Assembly: GCF_900129375.1 (NCBI RefSeq)
Contig: NZ_FQVN01000004.1
Span: forward strand, 186,001-250,000
Reading direction: 5' to 3'
Length of the DNA stretch: 64,000 bases
DNA from: Streptoalloteichus hindustanus
GTDB taxonomy: Bacteria; Actinomycetota; Actinomycetes; Mycobacteriales; Pseudonocardiaceae
Under the pieces are notes generated by a model that saw only the letters and a list, made by a program, of their open reading frames with translations, was not told where the DNA came from and did no database searches. Shown here piece after piece: positions 26,167-34,483 of this stretch; position 1 is the stretch's first letter, and every line of letters starts with the position of its first letter. A program made the position numbers and the translations under genes.

Positions 26167-26801
26167 GCGAGAAGACTCCCTCGCGCTACTGGACACGGTT
26201 CATCGGCGCTGACGGGAAGTGGCGTCGGCTCAAACGGAGGCCGCAGGGCGAAGGCAAACAGAGGCCGCCGCGCGAAGACGAACAGAGGCCCCCAGGTGAG
26301 GATCTGGCGGTGTTGCGGTCAGGACTCGGCCGACCAGCGGGCACGGTGTTCGCGGTGGTGCCGTTCTACACCTCGCCCATCGACGACCATGCCGCCCGCA
26401 GGGGTGAGGTCTCGGCGGAACAGGCTGCCGAGCACGTGGCACTGGCCCTGTTCGGGCTGCACCAGCAAGGCCAAGATTCTCCGATGCACAAGCCGGGTCT
26501 GAGCGTGGGACGAGCGCTGCGGCGCTTGCGGCAGAGCGGGAGGTTCGCTGAGGAAGCTCTCGACCGGCGAGTCACCGCGACCGTGAACGCGACCAGTGTT
26601 TCCTCGTTCGCATATCGGTTGCGTGGTCTGGTCGATCAACTCCGGTCCCAGGGCATCCCGCTCGACTACGACCTGCTGCTGAAGGACGTCCTTGACTGGC
26701 ATCACGCTGATGGGCGCCAACGAGTACGACGGCGCTGGGGGCTTGCCTACTTCGACTGGAGTTCCCCGTCCACCGCTGACGCCCAGTCCGTCGAATCCTG
26801 A
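26163..26801 (+). CDS. casB: Cascade small subunit Cse2 (CasB)
   Basis: A 212-residue helical protein; two copies line the R-loop in Cascade. Family features are RYWTRFIG at the start, the FAVVPFYTSP loop, LALFGLHQQG, and RRLRQSGRFAEEALDRRVTA. An unusual charged insert near residues 26-47 consists of a 24-bp unit repeated (RPQGEGKQ, RPPREDEQ, RPPGED; 26238-26303), which lengthens the protein slightly. The gene starts in the ATGA overlap with cse1. A 125-bp gap without a gene follows before cas7e. Confidence 0.9.
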   Translation: MSEKTPSRYWTRFIGADGKWRRLKRRPQGEGKQRPPREDEQRPPGEDLAVLRSGLGRPAGTVFAVVPFYTSPIDDHAARRGEVSAEQAAEHVALALFGLHQQGQDSPMHKPGLSVGRALRRLRQSGRFAEEALDRRVTATVNATSVSSFAYRLRGLVDQLRSQGIPLDYDLLLKDVLDWHHADGRQRVRRRWGLAYFDWSSPSTADAQSVES

Positions 26802-26926
26802 GCAGCGCCTTCCGCTTCCCGCGCCGACCTTCCCTGCGTGATGAGCAAAGTTGTTGCCTGCCAAGGTGTTTCGGTGATTCTTTTCGTTTCGGCGGTCACT
26901 GCCGCCACGTCGACCACGGAGATCTG

Positions 26927-28072
26927 ATGGCCCAGCGTCGTTACCTGGACGTCCACATCCTGCAGACCGTTCCCCCGGCCAACCTGAACCGGGACGACCA
27001 AGGGAATCCCAAGGAGGCGTACTTCGGTGGGGTGCGTCGCTCCCGAGTGTCCTCGCAGGCATGGAAGAGGGCGACGCGGAAGTTCTTCGACGAGCACGAG
27101 AGCGGACTGTCCAAGGAGGACTTGGGCGTTCGGACCAAGAGGATCGTCAGCAAGTTGAGTTCGGCGGTGGTCGAGCACACCACTGCCGTGGACCCCGAGA
27201 CGGCGGGCAGGCTGGCGGCGGAAGTGGTGTCCACCCTGGGAATCAAGCCGGGGAAGAAGGAGGGTGACACCGCCTACCTGCTGTTCTACGGGCGGCGCCA
27301 GCTCTCGGCGTTGGCAGACCTCGTCGCGTCGCGAGCCGAGGAACTGGCCGTCCTCGACGAGTCGGCGCTGAAGAGCGAACTCAAGAAGCTGCCGATCGCG
27401 GACACGTTGGGCAAGGGGCATCCGGTGGATGTGGCGTTGTTCGGGCGAATGGTCGCTGACGTCCCCGCGCTCAACGTCGACGCCGCCACGCAGGTCGCCC
27501 ATGCCCTGTCCACCCACGCCACCGAGCTGGAGTTCGACTACTTCACCGCGGTGGACGACGAGAACGAGAAGGAGGAGCCCGGGGCCGGCATGATCGGCAC
27601 GGTCGGCTTCAACTCGGCCACCCTGTACCGCTACGCCACCGTGGGGCTGCACCAGCTCGTCGACAACCTCGGGGACGTGGACGCCGCCCGCCGCGCGGCC
27701 GGCCTGTTCGTCGAGTCGTTCGCCCGGTCCATGCCCACGGGGCACGGCAACGCGTTCGCCCACCGGACTCTGCCCCACCTCGTCGCGATCAGCGTGCGGG
27801 CGGACCAGCCGGTGAACCTGGTCTCGGCGTTCGAGAACCCCGTACCCGCGAACCAGGGCATCGCGGCCGCCTCGGCTCGACGTCTCGCCCGCGAACAGCG
27901 CACCGCTGTGCGCAACTGGGGAGACCAGCCCCTGCACCAGGGCCTCTGCCACAGCTTCGGGGACGAGGAGCTCGCCGCCGAGCTCGCCGAGGCGTTCGGG
28001 CCGGCGCGAACCTTCGCCGAACTGCTCACCGAACTGGACGCGCACCTCGCCGGGTTCGGGGAGCACGCCTGA
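26927..28072 (+). CDS. casC: Cascade backbone subunit Cas7e (Cse4, CasC)
   Basis: A 381-residue RAMP protein; six copies form the crRNA-binding backbone. Typical blocks are RRYLDVHILQTVPPANLNRDD, AYFGGVRRSRVSSQAWKRATR and the C-terminal SFARSMPTGHGNAFAHRTLP. No frame disruption is visible. The stop overlaps the cas5e start by one base (TGATG). Confidence 0.94.
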   Translation: MAQRRYLDVHILQTVPPANLNRDDQGNPKEAYFGGVRRSRVSSQAWKRATRKFFDEHESGLSKEDLGVRTKRIVSKLSSAVVEHTTAVDPETAGRLAAEVVSTLGIKPGKKEGDTAYLLFYGRRQLSALADLVASRAEELAVLDESALKSELKKLPIADTLGKGHPVDVALFGRMVADVPALNVDAATQVAHALSTHATELEFDYFTAVDDENEKEEPGAGMIGTVGFNSATLYRYATVGLHQLVDNLGDVDAARRAAGLFVESFARSMPTGHGNAFAHRTLPHLVAISVRADQPVNLVSAFENPVPANQGIAAASARRLAREQRTAVRNWGDQPLHQGLCHSFGDEELAAELAEAFGPARTFAELLTELDAHLAGFGEHA

Positions 28073-28917
28073 TGGCGACCCCCAGTCCCGGCACCCCCAG
28101 TGATGAGGGGCAGGCTGTCCTGCTCCTTCGCCTGGCGGGGCCGTTGCAGTCCTGGGGCGACCGCAGCGCGTTCAACCGGCGTGACACCCGACCCGAACCC
28201 ACCAAGTCCGGGATCGTCGGGCTGCTGGCCGCCGCTGAGGGACGCGCCCGAGGCGAGCCGATCGCGGACCTGACCGACCTGCGGCTCGGCGTGCGCGTCG
28301 ACCAGCCTGGACGACTGCTCCGCGACTACCACACCGTGAGCGACTACCGAGGGGGTCCGCTTCCCCAGGCCGGAGTGTCGGCCAAGGGAGTGCAGAAACT
28401 CACGTCGCCGCCCAAGTTCACCCATGTCACGACCCGCTTCTACCTGGAGGACGCGGTGTTCGTCGCTGGTCTGGCCGGCCCCCGGGACCTTCTGGAGCGC
28501 CTCGACAGCGCTGTCCGCCGACCGGCGTTCCCCCTGGCGTTGGGGCGTCGAAGCTGCGTTCCCACCCAGCCGTTGAGCCTGGGCCTGCGGGACGGGTCAC
28601 TGGAGACCGTGCTGGCGAACGAACCCTGGCAGGTCCCCGAACGGGCTCAGCGGCGCGGCCGTCGTCGCGTGGACCTGAGTGCTGTGCTGGACGTCCAGGA
28701 ATCGGGCAACGACCGGGATGCGGACGATGACTCGAAGGCGCGCGAAGACCTGGTCTACGACGTGCCAAGCACCTTCGACCCCCGCGCCAGGTCCTTCACC
28801 TCCCGCCGAGTCCAGCACACGTGGTTGTCGGTGCCGACCATGGCCACCGGCAGCGGCACCGACACCGAACCGGACGTCGACTCCGGCCATGACCCCTTCG
28901 CCCTCCTCGGCTGGTAA
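28072..28917 (+). CDS. casD: Cascade subunit Cas5e (CasD)
   Basis: A 281-residue RAMP protein that caps the crRNA 5' handle. It contains LLLRLAGPLQSWGDRSAFNRRDTRPEPTKSG in overlapping recognisable pieces, GLLAAAEGR and the conserved DYHTVSDYRGG. The C-terminal DPFALLGW ending is also typical. Start ATG 28072 shares a base with the cas7e stop. Intact by inspection. Confidence 0.93.
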   Translation: MATPSPGTPSDEGQAVLLLRLAGPLQSWGDRSAFNRRDTRPEPTKSGIVGLLAAAEGRARGEPIADLTDLRLGVRVDQPGRLLRDYHTVSDYRGGPLPQAGVSAKGVQKLTSPPKFTHVTTRFYLEDAVFVAGLAGPRDLLERLDSAVRRPAFPLALGRRSCVPTQPLSLGLRDGSLETVLANEPWQVPERAQRRGRRRVDLSAVLDVQESGNDRDADDDSKAREDLVYDVPSTFDPRARSFTSRRVQHTWLSVPTMATGSGTDTEPDVDSGHDPFALLGW

Positions 28918-28921
28918 GCAC

Positions 28922-29728
28922 ATGCCCTACCTCTCCCGAATCAGGATCAACCCGCTGCGGAAGGCCAGCCGCTCCATGCTGGCCAGTCCCCGCGTCCTGC
29001 ACGCCGCCGTGGTCAACGCGATTCCCGACCACCCCACCACCGAACGCAGCCTGTGGCGCCTGGACGCCGATGATCCGCGCCGCCCGCACCTGGTGGTCCT
29101 CACCCAGTCCCGTCCGGACTGGAACCACCTCGTCGAGCAGGCCGGGTGGCCCGAGGCCGACGGCGAGCACTTCGTGATCGCCGACTACAACCGGCTGCTG
29201 ACACGGCTGCGGACCGGGCAGGAGTTCGCCTTCCGCCTGACCGCCAATCCCGTGCAGAACACCATGACCCCAAACAAACTCACAGCCCATCAGGCAGAGG
29301 ACAGCGACACCGAGCGGAGCCGGTCGTATCGCCTCGGCCACCGCACCGCGGCGATGCAGCTGAGGTGGTTTCTGACCAGGACGGACAAGTGGGGGTTCGA
29401 GGTGCCCGAAGCCACCACAGCCGCACCCGCTGTCGACCTCGGCCAGCAGCCCACGCACCAGGCTGACACGGACGACGTTCTTGGCCAGACCCCGAGGGAC
29501 GTGCGCATCATCGCGCGCGAACGCCGCTCGTTCAGCAAGCGAGACGGGAAACCTCCCGTGGTGTTGTCCACCGCCACCTTCCAGGGCCGACTTCGCGTCA
29601 CCGACCCAGAACTGCTCACCGAACGGCTGCTCACGGGCATCGGGCCGGGCAAGGCCTACGGCTGTGGGCTGCTCACCCTCGCCCCGCTGACGAACACGGT
29701 GACGGGAAACGGGGGCGCACGTGGCTGA
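28922..29728 (+). CDS. casE: crRNA endoribonuclease Cas6e (CasE)
   Basis: A 268-residue enzyme that cleaves the repeat hairpin to release crRNAs. It begins MPYLSRIRINPLRKASRSML; the conserved His in the following SPRVLHAAV segment is the likely catalytic residue. The glycine-rich loop GIGPGKAYGCGLLTL near the C-terminus is the RAMP signature. ATG 28922 is four bases after the cas5e stop. Its substrate repeats in array 2 have a contracted loop, which is odd for this enzyme. The stop lies inside the start of cas1. Confidence 0.93.
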   Translation: MPYLSRIRINPLRKASRSMLASPRVLHAAVVNAIPDHPTTERSLWRLDADDPRRPHLVVLTQSRPDWNHLVEQAGWPEADGEHFVIADYNRLLTRLRTGQEFAFRLTANPVQNTMTPNKLTAHQAEDSDTERSRSYRLGHRTAAMQLRWFLTRTDKWGFEVPEATTAAPAVDLGQQPTHQADTDDVLGQTPRDVRIIARERRSFSKRDGKPPVVLSTATFQGRLRVTDPELLTERLLTGIGPGKAYGCGLLTLAPLTNTVTGNGGARG

Positions 29729-30709
29729 CATCTGGTGGAAGGCCGACCCGCTCGACCTGCACCGCCTGGTTGACCGCGTTTCGAGCATTTACGTGGAACG
29801 CAGTCACATCGACCGGGACGAGAACGCGGTCGTCCTGATCAACAAGCGAGAGACGGTGCGGGTGCCCGCCGCGTTGATCGCCGTCATGCTGCTCGGTCCC
29901 GGCACTCGTATCACCCACGGTGCGGTCAATCTGCTCGGCGACTCCGGCACAGCCGTGTGCTGGGTCGGCGAACAGGGCGTCCGGCTGTACGCCTCGGGAT
30001 TGGGACCCAGTCGCGGCGCCGGACTGCTGAATCGCCAGGCCTGGCTGGTCAGTCGCCGCCAACCCTCGCCTCGCTGTACGGGACGCGCGACGTCTCCGAG
30101 CTGTTCAGACGCATCTACGTGGCAAGGAAGGTGCCCGGGCGCGCAAGTCCTGCCAAGAGCACTCCCGCACCGGTATCCCCTGGAGTGGCTGTGGGTCCGC
30201 GCCGGTGATCCCTTTGCGGCCGGTGACGACCTGAACAGGTTGCTGTCGGGGACCAGGCGTCCTCTACGGCATCTGTCAGGTCGTCATCGTCGGCTTGTGC
30301 CAGCCCGGGGCTTGGCTTCCCACCGGTCGGCCACCTCGTTCGTCATGGACAGCCGCTCTGTACAAGGTTGACTACACCATTCCCCGTTCGACCTCACCGC
30401 CAGGAGACTCGTCAAGGATCGCGAAGCCCGGACCTCCTTGCGAGATGGCATCGCGGAGAACCTGCTTCTGGGCACGAACACTGTGATGCGAAAGCGTTGC
30501 CGACACCTGAGGAAGGGAGGGTGAGGAGCTCGACCCCCTGAACGGGCTGTGGGATGAGGAGGTTGGGTGGGGCCCCTGGTGGAGACAACTGGTCCAGCCT
30601 GCCAACCGATAACGCTATGTCGCTGGTCGATCCCGGGATGGGGGAGCGGCACATCGCGGTGGTCGGCCCGGAGTTCGACGCTCCCGATGACGGCGCGAGG
30701 CAGCCATGA
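29721..30709 (+). pseudogene. cas1: Broken CRISPR integrase gene cas1 (type I-E)
   Basis: The N-terminal third reads cleanly as Cas1e (MADIWWKADPLDLHRLVDRV, GTAVCWVGEQGVRLYASGLG, NRQAWLVS) up to about 30053. After that the conserved Cas1 segments appear in changing frames: LYGTRDVSEL, LRGKEGARARK, FAAGDDLNRLLS, VLYGICQVVIVGL, TSFVMD, LYKVDYTIP, FDLTARRLVKDREARTSLRD, LWDEEVG, PGGDNWSS. That needs at least eight indels. The longest surviving product is 216 residues, against about 300 or more for a working Cas1e. One 4-bp deletion (after 30385) lies inside the segment matched by spacer 1 of array 2. The remnant ends at a TGA overlapping the cas2 start. Adaptation by this locus should be dead unless another Cas1 exists. 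Confidence 0.93.
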
Positions 30710-30987
30710 CCACCGTCATCGTGCTCATCGCCGCGCCCGAGGGACTACGCGGACACCTGACCAGGTGGATGGTGGAGGTCAACGCCGGGGTGTTCGTGGG
30801 TAACCCGAGCCAGCGCGTCCGCGATCGGCTCTGGGACCTGCTGGCCAGCCGAATCGGTGATGGACAGGCGGTGCTGGTGGAGCCAGCGGAGAACGAGCAG
30901 GGTTGGGCGGTCCGCACCGCTGGCCGAGACCGCTGGCATCTCGCGGACGTCGACGGACTGGTATTTTCGGGGCGTCTTCACCAATAA
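30706..30987 (+). CDS. cas2: CRISPR adaptation protein Cas2e
   Basis: A 93-residue Cas2 of the I-E (CT1978) type, partner of Cas1 in spacer integration. It starts MTTVIVLIAAPEGLRGHLTR and has VNAGVFVGNPSQRVRDRLWD and the C-terminal FSGRLHQ. It is complete, with GAGG before the ATG, although cas1 just upstream is destroyed. Its last codons lie within 20 bases of array 2, so the end of the gene overlaps the array leader. Confidence 0.93.
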   Translation: MTTVIVLIAAPEGLRGHLTRWMVEVNAGVFVGNPSQRVRDRLWDLLASRIGDGQAVLVEPAENEQGWAVRTAGRDRWHLADVDGLVFSGRLHQ

Positions 30988-31003
30988 AACCCCAAGTCAA
31001 CAA
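30966..31003 (+). promoter_or_regulatory. Leader of CRISPR array 2, overlapping the cas2 3' end
   Basis: The last 20 bases before the first repeat are AAAACCCCAAGTCAACAAGT, 17/20 identical to the array 1 leader end. The preceding bases are cas2 coding sequence, so either the leader is very short or it extends into cas2. Confidence 0.65.
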
Positions 31004-31337
31004 GTGTCGTCCCCCCATGCGGGGATAGCTCGGCCGACTACACCATTCCCCTCGCGTTCGACCTGTCGTCCCCGCGCGTGCGGGGATAGCTCCCCGTTGT
31101 CGCCCAGCAGATAGACCCGTTTGACGTCTCGTCCCCGCGTGCGGGGATAGCTCTCGAGACGTGGGAGATACGGACGGCCTGCGTCTCGTCTCGTCCCCGC
31201 GTGCGGGGATAGCTCGCTCGCCGAGCGCCTCGGCGAGCACTGAAGGAGGTCTCGTCCCCGCGTGCGGGGATAGCTCCCCGGCGGCGACCAGGGCGTCGCG
31301 CAGCTTGGCGTCTCGTCCCCGCGTGCGGGGAACGCTC
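31004..31337 (+). CRISPR. CRISPR array 2, type I-E, 6 repeats and 5 spacers, with a cas1-derived first spacer
   Basis: Repeats of 28 nt start at 31004, 31065, 31126, 31188, 31249 and 31310; spacers are 33-34 nt. Repeats three to five run GTCTCGTCCCCGCG-TGCGGGGATAGCTC, leaving only GT between the CCCCGC and GCGGGG arms. The second repeat keeps a four-base loop. The first differs at three positions and the sixth ends AACGCTC. A further degenerate repeat-like sequence (31344-31371) follows after only six bases, as if a spacer had been lost. The leader is on the left. Spacer 1 (31032-31064) encodes ADYTIPLAFDL, a conserved Cas1 segment. Confidence 0.94.
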
Positions 31338-31634
31338 CAAACCGTCTCGCCTCTGTGTGCGGGGGACCACTCTGTCGTTTCAGCCTTCGGCTGGGGGCTG
31401 TGGCGGGGTGGGCGCAGTGGTGAGGGGGCCGCTGGCGTGACTGGGTGGGGGAGCTGGGGTGGTGGGGGTGCTCTTTTCGTGGAATGCGGTCACTTCTTGG
31501 GGTGAAGGGGGGTGGTAGGGGTCCTGGGGGCGAGTCCAGGGTGGGGGGCTGAGGTGGGAGGTGACCGGTGGTGTGCCGCTCGCCTCGGTGAGGAGCAGGG
31601 GCCGGCGGACGGGTTGACACCGGAGGGACGCCAG

Positions 31635-32762
31635 ATGCGGGTTCGGTCGGGGGCCGGGACTGCCCCTGCGACGAGACGAGAAACTGGGGAGCAGGTGGCG
31701 GGTCAGGGGGCGCGGCGCGGCGAGAGCGGCGCCGGCACGAACGTGGAGAGTGTCCCGATCAGCTCGTTGGTTCCGGCCGATTCGCCGAGAACCGGGGGCG
31801 TGGACCCGGAGCACGTGCGGCGCCTCGCGGACTCGGACAGCCCGTTTCCCCCGATCGTCGTGCAGCAGGGCACTTTGCGGGTGATTGACGGCATGCACCG
31901 GTTGCGCGCCTCGGCGTTGAGGGGTGATTCGCACATCCAGGTGCGGTTCTTCCAGGGGACCAACGAGGACGCGTTCGCGCTCGCTGTCCGGCTGAACGCG
32001 TCGCACGGTCTGCCGCTGTCGCGGTCGGACCGGGTCAACGCGGCGAGCCGCATCCTGGTGTCGCATCCGCAGTGGTCGGATCGCGCGATCGCGTCGGTCA
32101 CCGGTCTGGGGAGCAAGGCGGTGGCGGCGTTGCGCCGGCGTTCAACTGACGCGCTGCCCCGGTTGAACAGCAGGACCGGACGGGACGGGCGGGTGCGGCC
32201 GCTGGACCCGGCGCCGGGCAGGAGGGCGGCCGCGGAGTTGATCGCGGAGAACCCGGGGGCGTCGTTGCGGGAGATCGCGCAGCGGGCCGGGATCGCCGTC
32301 GCGACCGCGAAGGACGTGCGGGAGCGCCTCCGGCTCGGTCAGGACGCGGTGCCGCTGCCGCGCAGCGGTGAGCAGGGCCATCGCGAGGCGGGTGGTCGTC
32401 GGGTTCCGGGGCCGGTCGCCCGGCCGCCCGTGCGGCGGGGACCCGACCTGGACGTCCTCAAGAACGATCCTTCGTTGCGGTACAACGAGCAGGGGCGAGC
32501 GGTGCTGCGTCTCCTGGGCGCCAGCGCGATCGGTATCGAGGACTGGGACCGGCTCATCGAGAGCGTGCCCGCGCACTGCGTGGACGCGGTGGCCGAGGCG
32601 GCGCGGAACTGCGCCGAGCGATGGCGCACCTTCGCCGTGGAGCTGGAACGTCGCCGGGTGGCCGCGGCCCGCCAGCGACCCGATGCGGGCCGAGCACAGG
32701 AGGGTGCGACGGAGTCCTGCGGTGAGGTACGTCAGGAAGCCGTGCACACGAGTTGGGCGTAG
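31635..32762 (+). CDS. StrR-type ParB-like transcriptional regulator
   Basis: A 375-residue DNA-binding protein. The N-terminal half has the ParB/sulfiredoxin-like fold of pathway regulators such as StrR: VPISSLVPADSPRTGG, PPIVVQQGTLRVIDGMHRLRAS, NASHGLPLSRSDRVNAASRIL, HPQWSDRAIASVTGLGSKAVAALR (helix-turn-helix). A second helix-turn-helix-like stretch (ASLREIAQRAGIAVATAKDVRE) follows. ATG 31635 lies behind GGAGG. Members activate aminoglycoside and glycopeptide clusters, which fits the genes downstream. It converges on the ABC exporter genes with a 31-bp overlap. The 300-bp region before it is G-rich and empty. Confidence 0.85.
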   Translation: MRVRSGAGTAPATRRETGEQVAGQGARRGESGAGTNVESVPISSLVPADSPRTGGVDPEHVRRLADSDSPFPPIVVQQGTLRVIDGMHRLRASALRGDSHIQVRFFQGTNEDAFALAVRLNASHGLPLSRSDRVNAASRILVSHPQWSDRAIASVTGLGSKAVAALRRRSTDALPRLNSRTGRDGRVRPLDPAPGRRAAAELIAENPGASLREIAQRAGIAVATAKDVRERLRLGQDAVPLPRSGEQGHREAGGRRVPGPVARPPVRRGPDLDVLKNDPSLRYNEQGRAVLRLLGASAIGIEDWDRLIESVPAHCVDAVAEAARNCAERWRTFAVELERRRVAAARQRPDAGRAQEGATESCGEVRQEAVHTSWA

Positions 32763-34483
32763 GGGCCGCCCGCGGTCAGCAGCTCGGTGTGGCTGCCGAG
32801 TTCGGCGATGCGGCCGTTGACGAGCACCGCGACCCGGTGGGAGACCGCCGCCGTGTGGAGCCGGTGCGCGATGGCGATGACGGTGCGGCCGGCGAGCACC
32901 CGGGTCAGCGACCGTTCCAGCTCGCGCGCGGAGGTGGCGTCCAGCAAGGAGGTCGCCTCGTCGAGCACCAGGGTGTGGGGGTCGGCCAGCACCACGCGCG
33001 CCAGCGCCATCTGCTGGGCTTTCGCGGCGGGCACGGGATGTCCGCCGGAGCCGAGTGGGGTGTCCAGCCCGTCGGGGAGGGCCGCGGCCCACTCCCGGGC
33101 GCCGACGGCGGCCAGGGCGTCGAGGATCTCCGCGTCGGTCCAGTCGCCGCCGGCCGGTTGGGCGGGCAGTGCCAGGTTGTCCCGCAGCGTTCCGGCGAAC
33201 ACGTGGTGTTCCTGGGTGAGCAGCAGGACTTCCCCGCGTCGGACGTCCTCGGGCAGGTGGGAGATCTCGGCTCCGCCGATGGCCACCGAGCCGGCGGTGG
33301 GCGTGGCGATGCCCGCGAGCAGCCGGCCGAGCGTGGACTTGCCCGCGCCGGAGGGGCCGACGATCGCCAGGCGCTGCCCGCACGGGATCGTCAGGTCGAT
33401 CCCGTGCAGCACCTCGTGTCCGTCGCGGTAGCCGAAGCGCACTCCGGTCACCGTGATCTCCTTGCCCGCTGGGGATTTCGCTGCCACCGGGGTGGTTCGG
33501 GCCGCGGCGGGTCGCGGGTGCACCCCGAGCACGCGGCGCAGTGCCGCCGCGGCCACCTGCAGTTCCTGCAGCCACAGCAGGGCGTCGTTCAGCGGCGTGA
33601 TCATGGCCTGCTGGTAGGCGAGCACGGTGGCGATCGTGCCCAGCCCGGCCCAGCCCAGCCCGTAGGCGAGCCCGCCGAGCGGCAGCATCACCGCGATCGG
33701 CAGGAGGTAGCAGACGTCCAGGGACAGCAGCCAGGTCAGCCGCAACCGCCGGAACAGTTGTTCCCGGCGCACGGCTTCGTGCAGCAGCGCGTCCGTCGCG
33801 GCCTGCCGACGTTGGTTGAGCGACAACGCCTCCGCGGTGCGCGCGCCGACCACGGTCTCGTGCACGGCGGCCTGCACCGCTGCCCACGAGCCCAGCGCGC
33901 CGAGCACGGCGTCGGGCACGCGTCGCTGGTACCAGCGGTTGGCCGCGACCAGCAGCGGGACCGGGACGAGCAGTGCCAGGCTGAGCAGCGGTGCGGTGAC
34001 GACCATGGCCACCGCGGTGAGCAGCACCGTGATCACGGCGATCAGGAGTTCGGGGACGGCGTGGCGGATCGCCTGGTTGAGCCGGGAGACGTCCTTGGTG
34101 GCGCGGCTGAGCAGGTCGCCGGTGCCCGCCGTCTCGGCCGTCTCCAGGCTGAGCCGCAGCGCGTTGGCCACGAACCGCTCGCGGGTGTCGGCGAGCACCG
34201 CCTCGCTGAAGAGGCGGCACCGGACTCTGGCGGCTCCGCGCGCGAGAGCCTGCAGCAGCAGCACGGTGACGAACATCCCGGCCAACAGGTCGATGGTGGC
34301 GACGGTGGTGCCGCCGTCGATCCCGTCGACCATCGCGCCGAGCAGTTGGGGCCGGGCGAGCCCGATCGTCGTCGCCAGGCAGAACAGCCCGAGCACCAGG
34401 CCGAACTCCTTTTTTCGCCCGCGCACGGTGGTCACGGCCCAGCGGCGCACGTCGCGGGGGGTGGCGAGGGGGAGGCCGGTCAT
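32732..34483 (-). CDS. ABC exporter subunit with degenerate signature motif
   Basis: A 583-residue half-transporter: six membrane helices, then an ATPase domain. Walker A is intact (GPSGAGKST) and Walker B reads TLVLDEATSLLD, but the LSGGQ signature is replaced by GGHPVPAAKAQQ. It starts in an ATGA overlap with the partner gene at 34480. In the heterodimer its Walker A would pair with the partner's good signature, giving the single working ATP site. Half-exporters of this kind flank aminoglycoside and other antibiotic clusters (StrV/StrW-like by context) and export the product. Confidence 0.88.
   Translation of the reverse strand: MTGLPLATPRDVRRWAVTTVRGRKKEFGLVLGLFCLATTIGLARPQLLGAMVDGIDGGTTVATIDLLAGMFVTVLLLQALARGAARVRCRLFSEAVLADTRERFVANALRLSLETAETAGTGDLLSRATKDVSRLNQAIRHAVPELLIAVITVLLTAVAMVVTAPLLSLALLVPVPLLVAANRWYQRRVPDAVLGALGSWAAVQAAVHETVVGARTAEALSLNQRRQAATDALLHEAVRREQLFRRLRLTWLLSLDVCYLLPIAVMLPLGGLAYGLGWAGLGTIATVLAYQQAMITPLNDALLWLQELQVAAAALRRVLGVHPRPAAARTTPVAAKSPAGKEITVTGVRFGYRDGHEVLHGIDLTIPCGQRLAIVGPSGAGKSTLGRLLAGIATPTAGSVAIGGAEISHLPEDVRRGEVLLLTQEHHVFAGTLRDNLALPAQPAGGDWTDAEILDALAAVGAREWAAALPDGLDTPLGSGGHPVPAAKAQQMALARVVLADPHTLVLDEATSLLDATSARELERSLTRVLAGRTVIAIAHRLHTAAVSHRVAVLVNGRIAELGSHTELLTAGGPYAQLVCTAS

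Noticed and set aside
31344-31371. Counting a seventh full repeat in array 2
   Set aside because: Only six bases separate it from repeat six and it is strongly diverged, so it is described as a relic and not as a working repeat.
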